Shown one piece after another: positions 1 to 14,900 of a DNA stretch of 64,000 nt. The notes beneath the pieces were generated by a model that was not told where the DNA came from, made no database searches, and saw only the letters and a program-made list of their open reading frames with translations. This stretch comes from Owenia fusiformis (lineage: Eukaryota; Annelida; Polychaeta; Sabellida; Oweniidae). Where the stretch lies: positions 43,555,366 through 43,619,365 of the forward strand of contig CAIIXF020000001.1 of assembly GCA_903813345.2 (NCBI GenBank). The letters are read 5' to 3'. A program made the translations under genes and the position numbers. The stretch's first letter is position 1, and every line of letters begins with the position of its first letter.

Positions 1-41
1 TTCAAAATAAGAAGCGTTTAATTACTTTCAACATTCATAAG

Positions 42-111
42 AAGACTGTGGTCTAGGGGTACAACTCTCGCTTAGCACGCGGGAGGCCCGGGTTCGAATC
101 CCGTGTTCGCC
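42..111 (+). pseudogene. tRNA-Pro-like relic with AGC anticodon loop
   Basis: The D-arm (TGGTCTAGGGGTA), anticodon arm and T-arm (GGTTCGAATCCC) read like a eukaryotic tRNA-Pro, and a T-rich Pol III terminator follows directly. The anticodon loop reads TTAGCAC, giving AGC (an Ala anticodon) where tRNA-Pro would have AGG. The seven bases 5' of the D-arm (42-48) do not pair with the 3' acceptor strand (105-111), and the outermost T-stem pair is mismatched. The A and B boxes look intact, so it could still be transcribed or be the head of a SINE. A functional tRNA is unlikely. Confidence 0.6.
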
Positions 112-2926
112 TTTTTATTTTTTTAACTAAATGATTGTTCTTTGATATAACGCAGAAAAAAACAATTTTTATTTACATAAACTTTATATTAGAGCTTAAA
201 AATGTAAAAACAATATATGTCAACATATTGCGTTTTGGAGCGATGTGCAGGTTTAAGCCTGGGCCCTCTTGTAATTTGAGGTCTGTCCGCCATGTTATTT
301 TTTTTATAAGAAGTTACAGACTTTATGAGCCAATTTACAAATAATCCAACATATACAAATGTCATTTGTGTGCAATATGAATATATTTTTCTATATATTA
401 TTGCACAATATTATTTAGATTTCTTATATTTCAGGTTTAACTGCTTGCCTTCATGCCTTTGAAGCATTGTAACAGACTAGGGGTGATACTAAAATACACC
501 TAGGTGTAATTGTGTTGTTTGTCATATCCAAAAAACTGATCTCTAATACTCCAATTCGCGATCAGAGTTCTGGTGTAATTAACATAAATATCTCCCATGA
601 TGTATCGCTTTGGAAGGGACAACTTTTCATTGGCCCGCCGAATGAGTCAATTACTCTGAATGAAACATCCGGAGATTGCAAAGTCAAAGGTCATAATCCG
701 CTAATTTCATTGCTCGATGATAACATCATAGCGTATGTATAGCATCAAAATGGCGGACGATTACAGATCAAACAAAATTTCAACTAATTCTGATAAAACT
801 AGCGTGAACCTTGACAAAATGGCAGTTTCTCAACTTCCGATCTTACATCAGCCCTCAAGCATAGTTATATGATCCAATCTGTTCAATAATCAGAAAGATA
901 ATCGTAGATTCAAAGTTACATTATTTATATTTTTTTGATCTTCAATGGCGTCTGAGTTATTTTTGGGAAATCAGTGACGTCACTGGAATTTGACGGCATT
1001 TTTAACTTCAGATTTCTTCGGTTTTAGGGTTTATAGTTCAAAAAGCCTTGTTGTATATCTTATTACAAACATATCTATCGTTTGTGCAAATGCAACTCTA
1101 CATAAATGTTTAATAAAGCCTCACTCGGCATTGAAAATCGCACCCCTGTATGAGAGCTCTTCAAACAGGAGGTAACTAAACTGAATCGCGTATTGGAGTA
1201 TTGACTCTTTAATGTCATTACAATTACCTATTTACTTGTGCCATATTGTATGCTTGGTCAAAGGCCATATCAAAAAATTACCACAGATTTACTAAATGTT
1301 TGAATATCACCATCTTTGTAATATATTTTCTAGTTCAAGAGTTATGATCCAATTTCTTCAAAATGCCTTTATTATTATAAGAACTTATTTGACACTGCTT
1401 CTGAAAAAATCTACACTTTTAGATGTCATCATTAATTGGGTTAGATCTCAATTTTTTAAAATATCAAAATTGGAATGTTAATGACACATTTGCACACAGT
1501 TTATTGAAAATATAACTTTCAATACTTCACTTATTTAACATTTACTCCCAATCTGAAATTGTTAATTCAGCCTTTTTTTAGTCTTTATTTTATTCTGTAT
1601 CTATAAATAGTTTATTTACTTTCTACTTGAATAATAATAAATGGGAAGGTCAAAGTTGTTTCATTAAGATAAAATTGTTAATTATGATTAAAAGATCAGC
1701 TCTCATATTCAAAAGCTTAATCATAAAAGTAGGTTCGTAAATCAAAACAAATTGTCATATTTGAACTTCATATTCTTGAAAACTGTGAACTTTATATTAT
1801 GACAGATAAGTCAGTCACTTATGTTTCACTGATGAGGGGTGATATAAATACTTTATGATAAATGATCATAAACTATTGTTATTATAGTCACATACAGTAT
1901 TTGTATTAAGTATTTCCAGTAACAATATACCAATAAAATATTTATGTGAATACACTTTAACTGCTCTCTGGTCGGACAGTATAATACATGTGTGAGTCCT
2001 TTTAAATCATTACAAAACTAAATGGTAGTCCAGACTTCAAGTTCAACGTGATTTACAGTATTTCCCTCAAGGGGAGGACACTTTACTGCCTGCCACTTTT
2101 ATTTTACATATATTTTTCAGAGATTTCTGTGAATGGAGAGCCCTGAAACCATTCTCACAGTGCTATAACCCAAGATACTTAAATCCTCCAAGGTTTACTT
2201 ATAACTGAATTTTGCACTATAAATCTAAGTGTGCAGAGTTCTTTGAACATGTACTCCCCATCCTCTTGCCTTTCATTCCTCTTGAATGGGTTGTGATTTG
2301 TATTACAGTTATACATACAAGTACAAGCATACAAACTGTTTTTGTTGAAAATATATTGTCAATAACTGGTAAAAAAGTTTGTAAAAAGTATACTGCATTT
2401 ATATTGTAATATAAGAGTTCTGATATCTAGCTGTGTCAATGTCTGCTTCAGAGCCCTAGCAAGCAATCTAGGACGGTTATTTATAGCTATAGGTAGATCT
2501 ATAGATTCTCATGAACGTCTTTAAGTCTTTATATTTTAATATGTCTACCTGAAATTGTTCACAAGAATATAATATGTATCATTCTTTTTCTCGACCAAAT
2601 TTGAATAATTGCTATCTAATTTTACTTGAGAAGTAATGTCTATGGTAACACAGACTATGGTGCCCTGAAGCAGATAAAAAACATGTATACATGTATTAAT
2701 AAAAGCTGGATCTCTGTGTTTTTATCTGGTTTTGCAGTTGTTTATCCGCAATGTATGATCATCAAAGTATAACAGATTTTATGAAGTCAACTTCCATCAG
2801 ATGTCTAAGATCAGTAATAATATCATATTCCTATATGGTAATATATACAGTATGTAAAACTACATGTATTGGAATATAGTATTACAGTATGAAAATCTAG
2901 ATGTCCAAAATTACTTATTTTTTCAG
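112..2926. other. Non-coding stretch upstream of NUDT3-like exon
   Basis: No convincing exon or complete repeat was found. The missing first NUDT3 exon (about 33 residues with a GYxxRAACLCF-like motif, ending in phase 0) was looked for and not seen, so it probably lies before the window. A 40-codon frame opens at 750 with ATGGCGGAC, but it has no recognisable product. The rest is AT-rich. Confidence 0.5.
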
Positions 2927-5900
2927 TTAATGCTTATCACAAGTAGCAAAGAGCCAGAGAGATGGATTGTCCCAGGTGGTGGAATTGAGCCCACAGAAGA
3001 CTCACTATTCGCTGCCCAAAGAGAGGCTCTTGAAGAGGCGGGTGTAAAAGGAGTTGTCAGCAGAGAACTTGGAGTATTTGAGGTTGGTTATTCTCAAAAT
3101 ATACATTCTATTGATTCGATACAAATTAGCTGTTTTCTCTTGAGAATTTTTTCTTTATACACAAAATACTATTTTTCTAAATCAAAAGTCAAAAATGCCT
3201 ATTTAAAGGCAGTTGAGTTTTGTCAAAAGATGCAAATAAAGGTTGGTGTATGTCTTTTGATCTCTCCAAAGGGCTGTTTTGTTGTCATCTTGTGCTGCTG
3301 GATTGTTGGGTGTGCCACATGAATCTTGTTGCAAAATTAAGGTGGGTGCAGCACCTACATGTTTTATTCTATGGAGAACACATATTGTTAATATAGATAT
3401 CATATCAAAATATCAGTCTAAATTCAATCTCGTTCAAACATATCAGTATTAATTATGATATTTCTAGTCAAAATGACAGACCTCTCTTTAAATGCAATTC
3501 ATGGGTTAACTAAAATGATTGGTATGTTTGCTGGGATATGTTGCCCTATGGTGTTGCTGTTATGTAGTTTTTCTATGCCTCTCTCCCCTAATTCATGAAG
3601 CATATTTGTTACATTTACAAAAATAAGGTACTGTTCTATCCTTGAACTAAGACATTTAGCAACAAGTTTATGTTGACTTTGGTATAGTGAGAATTTAGAC
3701 CACTTTCTCGGCTAATGAGCATTCTACAAGATATTATTCATTTTTAATGATGACTTACACCCAAGCAAATATGTATCTGGTCTAGTCTATATATACATAT
3801 TTCTTATTTTGATGTTAACCCTTTTTGGCTGAATTGAGTCCATTGGCTCACATTGTCAAATGGAACATCTGTTGTTGGAACACCTTTTTCATATAGAACA
3901 TTGATGACCCATCTGATCTATATACATATTTCTTATTTTAATGTTGACCCATTTTGGCTCACATGAGTCCATTGGCTCACATTTTCATATGGCACGCCTG
4001 TTGTTGGAACACCTTTTTCATATAGAACATTAGTGACCAATCTGGTCTGTATTTCTTATTTTGATGTTGACCCTTTTTGGCTCACATGAGTCCATTGGCT
4101 CACATTGTCAAATAGAACACCTGTTGGTAGAACACCTTGTTCATATAGAACATTAGTGACCCATCTAGTATGTTTACATATTTCTTATTTTGATGTTGAC
4201 CCTTTTTGGCTCACATGAGTCCATTGGCTCACATTGTCAAATGGAACACCTGTAGGTGGAACACCTCGTTCATACAGAACAGTTTTTTTCTTGTTCAGCG
4301 ACCCATTTTTTTCTAGTTCAGCAGCCCATTGGATATTAATGAACCTCTCTATCAATAGAACACTTCTTGTCCCAAGGTTGTTCTACTTACACAGATTTTA
4401 ATCTACATGTACATATATTTCACCATTGCTAACTCTTGTAAGATGCCTAATACCAACAATATCTGAAACGGATTACATAAATAGAGAATACTTAGGGAAA
4501 GCATACATAAACATTTATAAATCCTTCCACTAAATTTTAACATCTGTGGAACTACACTGGTTTCAAACAAATATTTTGGCCAATCTGAGTTCTGTTGCCT
4601 CAATACTCCATTAGTAATCTTGAAATATAGATGAACCGATTTCTGGTTCACACATACATGGTGTACCCTGCGTGCAGAGTCTAGTTAAACTACACTCTGC
4701 CTAGTAGAGACCATATTACAGTTTAGTAGCCCCGCCCCCACAACGGGTACCGGTGACAGTTTGGGTTATAAATAACTTTTGACCTACGCGCTGACCTTTC
4801 TTCCAACAATCAGCGAGCTTGAAGAAACATACGCCAAATGCGTTCTAATTAAATATGCGCATGTCATTGGTCAATTCCGGGCTCAACGATGATGTCAGAA
4901 GGAATGACCATATATAAAACGTCGGTCAATTTTGGCCGACGAACACTGATTGGCGCGGTGAGTTCACAGGTTTATTTTAGTTTGAAAGAGTGAAGACGAA
5001 GCTCTCTTTTAAGAAGTGAAGTCAAACGAATACAAAGGGTAACATGGTGTATCTAGCTCTTTGTACAATTTACAACTCTTTCTGTGTGAACAATGGACAT
5101 TGTATTATTTTGTTCATTGATAAACTGTATACTGTTCTGAGGACATAGTACTTTCTTTTGTGTACAGTTAATACAGTTAAAGAGAGAATCAGATCTAGCG
5201 AACAGGCTAACAAAAAATTCTGGCTTATGTCATTCCTTTTCATGCCTATTTTTCTAAAAATTCGCAAAGTGCACACTTTATATCAGGAAAACTAAAGATT
5301 TTCAAAATAATGTATTATTTTTCTCTAAGAATGGTTACCATTCTTATTATTTGGGAGAATTTAAACATTTTCCATCCATTTTTTCAGTTTGAATCCATTA
5401 TAACTTCACCAATTTATTACATATCATGAATCTTTTGGGAGATATTGTATTTGAGATTGTAAGGAATAGATTGGTAGGTCAATTGTACATGTTGCTTGTA
5501 ATTTTGTCACCCCCATAGATCTGATTCTGCCTTTAAACCTGTATAACTCAGAATAACTTTGGTATCTCAATATTATCGACAGGTTCTACTTAAAAAGGTG
5601 TTTCACTTTACTGTATAGAATGTTTTGTTTGTTTTGAAATATACTGTTCAATGCACAGCCTCATTATCTAACTAAAAAATTGAAGAAGGATCATCTCAAA
5701 TGAGATCTAGAAATTAAATGTGTGAAATCTGTCTGTTGTTGCCAATGAATTTATAAGCCTGAACCATTTTGATAAGATATCAATATTTTTAAGGACATCT
5801 GTTATGAAATACAGCTAAGTAGCCTCCATAAAAAGCAGTCTAAATTGTATCCTTTATTACCACAATATATTGTGTTCATTTACAATTTTACTTTATATTG

Positions 5901-8900
5901 AAATATTATGCTTTGAATATATTGTAAATATAGCCTTGACTTGAATCATTGCTTTATCATCTTCAGATTTAGAAATGTGAAATATAATGTCATCATCACC
6001 AATTCTAAATACATAGATTCAAAAATGCAACTTTTGCCGCATCCATGGTATTGCAGAAACGTAGAAAATGCTCACAATACATTTTATTCAGTGAATGTAT
6101 TAAAGCTAGACAGCATACAGGACATCTAAACTATATGACTCTTTTGGTGATAATACTGCTTCATTATCCATTCATTGTGCAACATCAAATGAAAATTGAT
6201 TTTCCTTCATATTATATATAGGATTATTTAAGTTTGGCTTATTCCCTGTGTATTTGTGTACTTTTCATTCTGTCAATATTTGTATCAGTCATGATCTATC
6301 GGGTTAGCATGAGTCAATCATATCCAATTGGATATTTGGATTTTTTTTGTATAGAGGGTGGGCCAAAAGGGTAACATTTTTGCCCCACTCTGTATATACT
6401 GAGCCTAAATTCCCAATATTTTCCTACATTAGCATTTATTTGATTTGCATGAAGATTGTGCTTAGCCTTTATTGTCTTCTGATGAAGTACCATAGACAAG
6501 TCAAGTTTGGACTTGATAAAGAATACCAATGGCGAAATTCTGAGTCATATACTTTAACTATCATCTTGACTCTTCACTGTTCTGAAGACTTCAGTCTTAA
6601 TTTTTGTTATCCTGTGCTAAGGGCTGATGTGAAAAAAAGTCAGTATGGTCCAATGGGGATCAAACTCATACTTAACTTAGCCCTATGGAGCTAAATGTCT
6701 CCTTTATTTCATGATAATGTGACTTAATATCACATCGGTGATTTCATAAATTGGCAACTCTGACTATTCCATGTGAATTGGGCAATTTTCCAGAAGTAAG
6801 TAATCAAAGGCGGCAAGATATTATTTCATTATTCTTGCAAAATGCCATTCAGAGTGTCATTGTGTGGTAATGAGAAATTCAGAACTTTCTATGTGTAAGC
6901 TAACATAAATGCTCTGTAAGGAATGAGATGGTAACCTTGGAAAGAAGGAAACAAATTACATAACCTATTGTGGCTTTTGGCATATTAGATCAGTATGCTT
7001 CTGTCTAAGTCTCATGGGTGAAATAAAACACATTTGTGGACTCTTGAGTAGGATCCATTAGCACAAATACACAATAAGGGCATTATGGTGTCATTTAAAG
7101 AGCATTTGAAATAGAACTTGCCTATATGATTGTTGTGATATGATCTTGCCCATGAACTGAGATTTGGGGAATTGTCCAGTTTAGCAATACTTTCTCCGCA
7201 TATATTTATCTTTATACTCCATTTTAAATGACCATCTCTTGCAAGACTGGTGAAACTCGGATTCTGAAGACCAGTTATATTAATTTATACAGGAACAGCT
7301 TCTGCCCCTTGTAATATGGTATTTTCATGTGTGTTTGTTTTCAAAATGATTAATGGGAATTCCGTTTGTCACATGCCTCCATTGATTGTCTTTATAGAGG
7401 GTCTCTATGACCTTTTCATATCTGACTTGATACAAATGCAATTTTATGAAAAAAGATGCCATGACCTGACCCTGCCTTCATTTGCAGTAAAATAATAGAC
7501 CAATTAGTGTCAAATTGTGATATTGTTATCACACCATCATATCTTTTAGGATTATATTTTAGTAATTTTTATCACACTAACAGTGTTGAGTAGTGCATAA
7601 CTGACATTAGCTGCATTTTATCAGTGTTATAGTAAAGCTCTACATCCAATTTAGAAAACCTGTTTGCCCATTTCTCTGTCCTTTTAACCTGGCATTCTAT
7701 TCATCCGTCCATCTGTTGGTTCAGGTACCTGTGCCCCAATGTTGCATAGTTGTAAATAGACACATAATTTCTTACATTGTTTTATTTCAGAATTGTGACA
7801 GGAAGACTCGGACACATGTATTTGTGTTGATAGTGACAGAGGCAGTCGAGGATTGGGAGGAGGCCATCAGTATGGGTAGGTTCAATTTTGATTAATAGAA
7901 GGAGATGCCTGATCATCTGAATAAGGATGTAGGGGCATTTTGTTTATCATCTGATAAAAATGCATATGAATTCTGCAGAATTCAAATTTAAGTATTTATG
8001 TCTGACATATTAAGATTGAAACCATAATCCATAATTCAGCCATAATTCAATAAATTGTGTTAAAATTCTTATTGAAGTTTATACTTTAAGCCATTTACCA
8101 TACAAAACACAGTGATTGGTTAAAAAGATAATTGTTATAACTGAAAAGTATACATCAGATTATTGATTTGTGTTGCAGACATTATATATTAAGGTCAATA
8201 TGGATTGTGACAAAAACCTATTTCCCATACTGTAATTTTAAGGACTTAACTAATAAAATAAGTTATAGGATGCAAACTTATTTCATTCTCCCCCAGGGAC
8301 TTTGCTTATTGATGGACATTACCGGCTCACTGGTTAAGTACAAAGCTAAAACCTAATTTCTACACAAGCCCATAGGTCTAGCTAAATACGAATAAAGACT
8401 GTAGTGCACTGTAACACATTGATTTTTTTCAAAGTCAGAAATGTCCATGTAACACTTCATAGTGAGGTTCTGTTATCATTGTCATAACCCAAGGGGCAGT
8501 TGATGAATAACTACAGTTTGGAATCAATATACAGCGTATACAAGTTCCTTCCCGATGAATAGGGATTATAAATCCTTAATGAAAACTGTCAACTTATTGT
8601 TAAACTATTTCTTGGCATTTCCCGCATTGATCCTATTTCGTGACAGAGATAAGATAACTTCTGGCTTTTTTATATTCTGTATGGCATGTTAGTGTCAAGA
8701 GAAATAGAAATGTCTAACGTGATAAATATTTTAGTTAAGAGTAAAAGAAATCGGTTCATGTTTGTGCAATTAAAAATCTGAATAATAATCACTCACAGAT
8801 CAAAAATAAATGTTATTGAATTTAAAGTTATCAACTGAACACATTTCAATATGGTTGTAGGCAGTAGCTGATGCAACCTAATACATGGTCACGAAATTGA

Positions 8901-11900
8901 ACATTGTCGTTAATTGAAAATGTGACAATTTGTTTCAATATATTTAGTTTACACCTTCATATAACACTACCTAAATAGTACCTCATTCTGTAGGTTATGT
9001 TAGTAAATCATGTATTTTCTCTTTGAATTAAGATGTCATGTTTTCGAATATTGCAGGACTGTTCATCATTCTATACAATGAGCAAAAACATTGAAAATAT
9101 CCATGTTACCAATCCATTCAATGTAAATAGCAAAATAAATGTGACCAATTAGATGTCACATTTACAAACATGATCAAATGAGAATTGAAGCAGTCCAGCC
9201 TAGTGCCTGTTGCTGGATTGGGTCAATAATCCAGCATAGATTCTTCAAGACTGATGATCTATCATGTGAAGGGTGTGAAATATTGACAATTTGCAGTATT
9301 GTCAGGTATTACTGTTCAAATATAGTGATTATTCTGATTAGTTAGAAGTTAGATGTATAATGTAACATACAATTCCTTCTTCAAATTCCAAATATCAAAT
9401 GATCTGTATGTCACAACTGGCATTCTGAATTCTATCGGGAAACTAGCATTTGTAACAAACTGTTACCTTTTTTATGTCCCCACCACATAGTGTGGGGCCA
9501 TATTGTCGGCCTAGGCGCGTCCGACTGTCTGTCCGTCCGTCTGTCCGTCCGTCCGTCTGTCCGTACGTCCGGGAGTTTTCTCCAAAACTGCTACAGACAT
9601 CGCCTTAAAATTTTCAGGGATAACTTATGAGTGCCTATAGATGTGGATGAAAAAAATTTAACTCGAAACCTACTTCCTGTCGGCCATTTTGAAGTCAAAT
9701 GCTAAAATCCTTGTCTGCAAACTTTAAGAAAAACTGCTTCACAGTTGCTTTTAAAACTTTAACATCTTGTTCAGCTCACTTCATTCTAGATCTGATTAGG
9801 TTTTGGACCTGTTAGCTCAGTCATGTCAGCCATTTTGAATGTCTTAAGAAAAGTTAGCGCGCGATAATACTTTGTATCATATTGAATGGTGTTTTTGAGT
9901 TTTCATACTTTAACTATTTAGTAGCTTTATAAATAATTTCAGATATACTTTGTTGTAAAAGCCTGCTTTATTGTTAACAGTAGTTATATGTGATAATTTT
10001 GTAAAAAGAAATCAGTAAGAACTCATAAGGACTTATTTATTGTCGGCCATTTTGGATTTTTCGGACCTAAAATCTTGTCTGTGAAGTCTTGTCTGCGCGT
10101 TTTCAGGTGAACCGTTTGGTGGATCAATTTTAAATTTTCAGGGATAATTCTTAGTATAAAAATCTAGATCTCATTAGTTTTCTGGCATTCTGGGTAAATG
10201 TCAAGGCAGCCATTTTGGATTTTCCGTCCTAAAATCTTGTCTGTAAAGTCTTGTCTACGCATTTCCAGGTGAACCGTTCTGTAGATCAATTTCAAATTTT
10301 CAGGGATGATTCTTAGAATGAAAATCTAGATCTGATTAGTTTTTTGGCATTCTGAATAAGTGTCAAGGCAGCCATTTTGGATTTTCCGTCTTAAAATCTT
10401 GCCTGTAAAGTCTTGTCTACGCGTTTTTAGGTGAACCGTTTGATAGATCAATTTCATATTTTCAGGGATGATTCTTAGTATGAAAATCTAGATCTGATTA
10501 CTTTTTGACATTCTGCGTAAATGTCAAGGCAGCCATTTTGGATTTTCCATCCTAAAATCTTTTCTGTAAAGTCTTGTATACGCGTTTTCAGGTTAAACCG
10601 TTTGGTAGATCAATTTCAAAGTTTCAGGGATGATTCTTAGTATGAAAATCTACAAACAGATTAGTTTTTTGACATTCTGGGTAAATGTCAAGGCAGCCAT
10701 TTTGGATTTTCCATCCTGAAATCTTTTCTGTAAAGTCTTGTTTACATGTTTTCTGGTTAACTGTGTGACGGATCAATTTCAAATTTTCAGGGGTGGTTCT
10801 TAGTATGAAAATCTAATTTTTTGGCATTCTGGGTAAATTTTAAGGTGGCCATTTTGGATTTTCCGTCCTCAAATTGTGTTGGTAAAGTCTTGTCTACTCA
10901 TTTTCAGGATAACCATTTGACGGGATCACCCATTGGTGGGGACATTTTGTACACATTTGTGTTCTTGTTTAACAATTGGCAGATGTTGGCATTTTGAAAT
11001 GTTTTGAAAATCTTGTTAAATATGAACCTATTTGCTGTTGATTTGTTGATACCCTCCACTTAGAAGAATAATTTATGAAGAAAGACAAACAATCATGATT
11101 ACAGACTCAACAAGATACTATTTTTCTCGAGACTAAGTAAGAGCAGACTTCCCTTAGTTCATGGAGATATTCTGTCACATGAACGTTTTTTTAAGCAAGA
11201 CATAACTATCATCGTCTTTCATATATTTTATATGCTAAACCTGGACTCATATGCTGTAATTGTAGCATAAAATATTCAAAATAGACAGTTGATTTATTGA
11301 GATTTCATCAAATAAACAAAATATCCCCATATTGCTAAGATCAAAGAATATTCTGTATGAAAAAGCATCCATTACTTATTGATTACCCTCGTATATACAT
11401 TAGATACCTGCCAAATACGTACTTTAGATTATTGATGATGTTTCCAATAATAACTCTCAGAACTGCTAGATTAAACTTGAGACATATTAATATGTTAGCT
11501 AGGTAGACATAACACAACTTCATATCATAATTAAATCATCCCACATTGCATTTTATCTTTTTTGTCTACGTCAAAGGATCCATAATACTGTTGTTATAGT
11601 ATTGTTGTTGCCTATATCTTATATCTATATTACTTCATCATATTTTGTATGAATTAAAAACTATTTGGAGACAGTCCTAACAACATTTCTTTTTGTCATA
11701 TTCAGTATTATATATTTTTCTTCTTTTGCACCTTGTGACTCCATGTACATTTTCTATAAATCCAAAAACCATTGTATCTTATTCAAAGAAATACAGAGAT
11801 ATTACTTAAATGTTTGTCAACATCAAAATAAATGTGGATACATGGACATTACCCTGCATGCAAAGTTTAGTTATAAACTACCCTCTGCCTAGTATGTAGA

Positions 11901-14900
11901 GAATTAAAGTTTAGTAGCCCTGCCTCGACGTTCGATGCCCATGATAGGTCGGGTCATTAATAATTTCAAACCTACCTTGCTGACCTTTTCTCAACCAATC
12001 AGTGAACCAGAGAAAATACATGCTAAATGCGTACTCATTAACTATGTGGTGATGTCAGAGGAAATGGCCATATGTAGAAAGGGAAGCGTAGAAAGTTGTC
12101 CATATTTCGATGATGAACTCTGATTGGCTCAGTGAGTTCAGAGATTCAATGTAAACTGGAAGAGTGAAGATGAAGCTCTCTTTTAAAAAACAAATGCAAA
12201 CAAAAGCAAAGGGTTCATGTGCATATGTTCACATTTTTTATTTTGACCTTACTGTTACAGAGATCGATGATGATTGGTTACATTATTAACAAATGTAAAT
12301 TCTTCACCATCTAACCATAAGGTAACAATGGGTCTTTTTGAGATATGATATTATTAAGAACACTTACTATCCTTGTTTTATAGAATCATTAATCACCAGA
12401 TGGAATAATATCAAGAAAAGGGAATTAATCCATCCATCTTTATTTACTCCGCTCTCTTCAGCTGAAAATCGTGAAGACTGAGTCTTTGAGTGTGCAACGA
12501 TGTAATCTATTGCAGATGTTAAGGAATACATCCATAATCATTCTGATACCCATTACATCCCTGTGTAAAACTAGCAACATCCATGACTGAGAAGAATCAA
12601 GGTGACTTTGATAATCAAATTGATCTACGATATCTTGTAAGCGTGATAAGATAAGTGTGAAGGTTGAACATGATACAGAAATGACATTACATAAATATAC
12701 GAAGAAGAAGTCCAAAACAGTATCTTTAATATTCTAATCATCAAGGTAATCAATAAAATTGAACTTTATCTTGTTACTATGCATATTGAAGATGGAATTG
12801 TTAACAATACAGTCATCAATTTTTTTATGTATGTTGATTAGGCATCAAAGGCTATACATGACGTATATACTCGAAAATTGTTTTTGGTATTTGTGTTATT
12901 TAGGTTGGCACTTTACTGACCTTGTTAGAAAAATGACCATGATAAACCTTGATATGACTATTATAAGTAATAGATACCCTGTTTGACATATTAATCAGTG
13001 ATTCAAAAACATTCATCATAATTAAAATCTCCGAGGCGAAAATTAGTCTGGTGTATATATGTTTAAAATTTCAATACAATTCTTCAGTGCTTGGGATCAA
13101 TATTACACAGACCATGCATTTTTAGCACATGTACTTGGGACATTTTTTCTAAATACTGATAAGGCATGGTTCAAAAAAGAAAAAAAGATCTACTGGCAAT
13201 GACCATGATACACTTAATCAGTTAAGATCATTTGTAATTAATATGACTTGAGTGAAGTGAAGTCTACTTTAACAGTGTCAGGTAACTGATAGACCATTAT
13301 TGAAATACCTTTGAGGAATACCAATTAGAATATAATCTGGTCTGTTCAGCTAATTGCATCACTATCCATGTATTGTATTAAACCTATGCCTACGCATGTT
13401 TAGCATCCCTGACAATAAAAGAAGTTTTCAATTTGTAATAACAATAACACCACACTTTAAAGGTCATTGTATTTATGAGTAAGGGATTTACATGAAGGCT
13501 GGTTCCTCTATTTCAGCATATTTACCAGATTATAAGATGATCCTGATCTAAGTATTACTTTCCCATCTAACAAAGTTCGGAGGGATATTGAGAACGCCTC
13601 CGCCTGTCCATCTGTCTGTCCGTCCATCCGCATGGTATACTGTATAATGACACTTTTGGTAGAAGGTGGCCATTTTGAAAAATGGCCACTATTTTAACGT
13701 ATTTCACTATAACTCTAAAAGTGGTGGAGCGATTTCATTCATATTTGGTATGTGAATACTATTAAGCAAGGTACACTGTCTATAATGACACTTTTGGTAG
13801 AAGGTGGCCATTTTGAACAAAATGGCCGCCATTTTCGATATATACTTTGTTATGTCAAAATGCCATCCATGGCTGTTCGATGAGATTTGCTTCGCTTCAG
13901 TTGCTGTTGTCTAGTATTATTCAGTATTTATACAGCCAACAAAAAATGCAAAATTAATACCTCACCTAAGATGAACTCTGGAACTTCCATAAGTCATATG
14001 CTGTATCTCACAGCGCATTGCTACATCCATATAACTTCAAATGCTTGTATCATTCAGAACATTTTAGACTATGAAAATGCAAGAAAAGAAACTGTCAGAT
14101 TAGTGTCATTATTATAATAAATATTCATTGACATCATCATTTACTAGTATGTATGATCCCTTTATTGAATATAGGGCCCTTTAAGTTTAATGAAAATAAG
14201 ACCTGTTATTTAAAAAAGTCGTTTTATTGAAAACAGGACCCTTTAATATTCTCAGTTTATCTAGTCCCAAAGATAATATAATGTTATCATTCTTAGAAAT
14301 CAATATCTGGAATATGTATGGATATGTCCTCATATGTTACCATCATCCTCACAAAATGTCCTTAAAAGAACCTGGTAAAAGCTAGGTTCAAGAATACACC
14401 AGAGGAATCATATCATTCTATATTTTTTGGCCTTTTGTTTTGATTTGTGGAATACATCTCTCATTGGATAGAAATACTGTAAATGTACATTTCCTATTTC
14501 AAAATACATGTAACCTGATGAAATGTTGGAATATTGCGATGAAATGTGAATTGTTTGTATTTGTGTGTTGAAATAATGAATTCAATTCAATGTTTTGCAA
14601 TGAATTTTCCATCCTGTTGTCTGTGCATTTGTCCAACAGATTGGATTCAAATTTTATAGGCTGATGCTGCGCATTATGTCCAAAGGACCTCTTCTCAAGA
14701 AGGAATTTTTATTTTGGCAGCTTAATTCAAAATATTATTTGGTGTCATCACCATATTGTAGGTTTGAATTGACAGCAGAACTGTATTACTGCCTGGATAT
14801 TTCTATATAATCTAATGATCTAAATGATAGATGATTTGATGAAAAATGTTTTGTTCCCTTTGGATTTACTACTGTTTTTTTATTTAGTTTTGTTAACCAT

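Noticed and set aside
750-872. ATGGCGGAC start with a 40-codon frame as missing NUDT3 exon 1
   Set aside because: The peptide lacks the N-terminal DIPP motifs and does not end in a donor of the required phase.
6347-6694. 115-codon open frame in the first NUDT3-like intron
   Set aside because: Composition is intron-like and it resembles nothing known.
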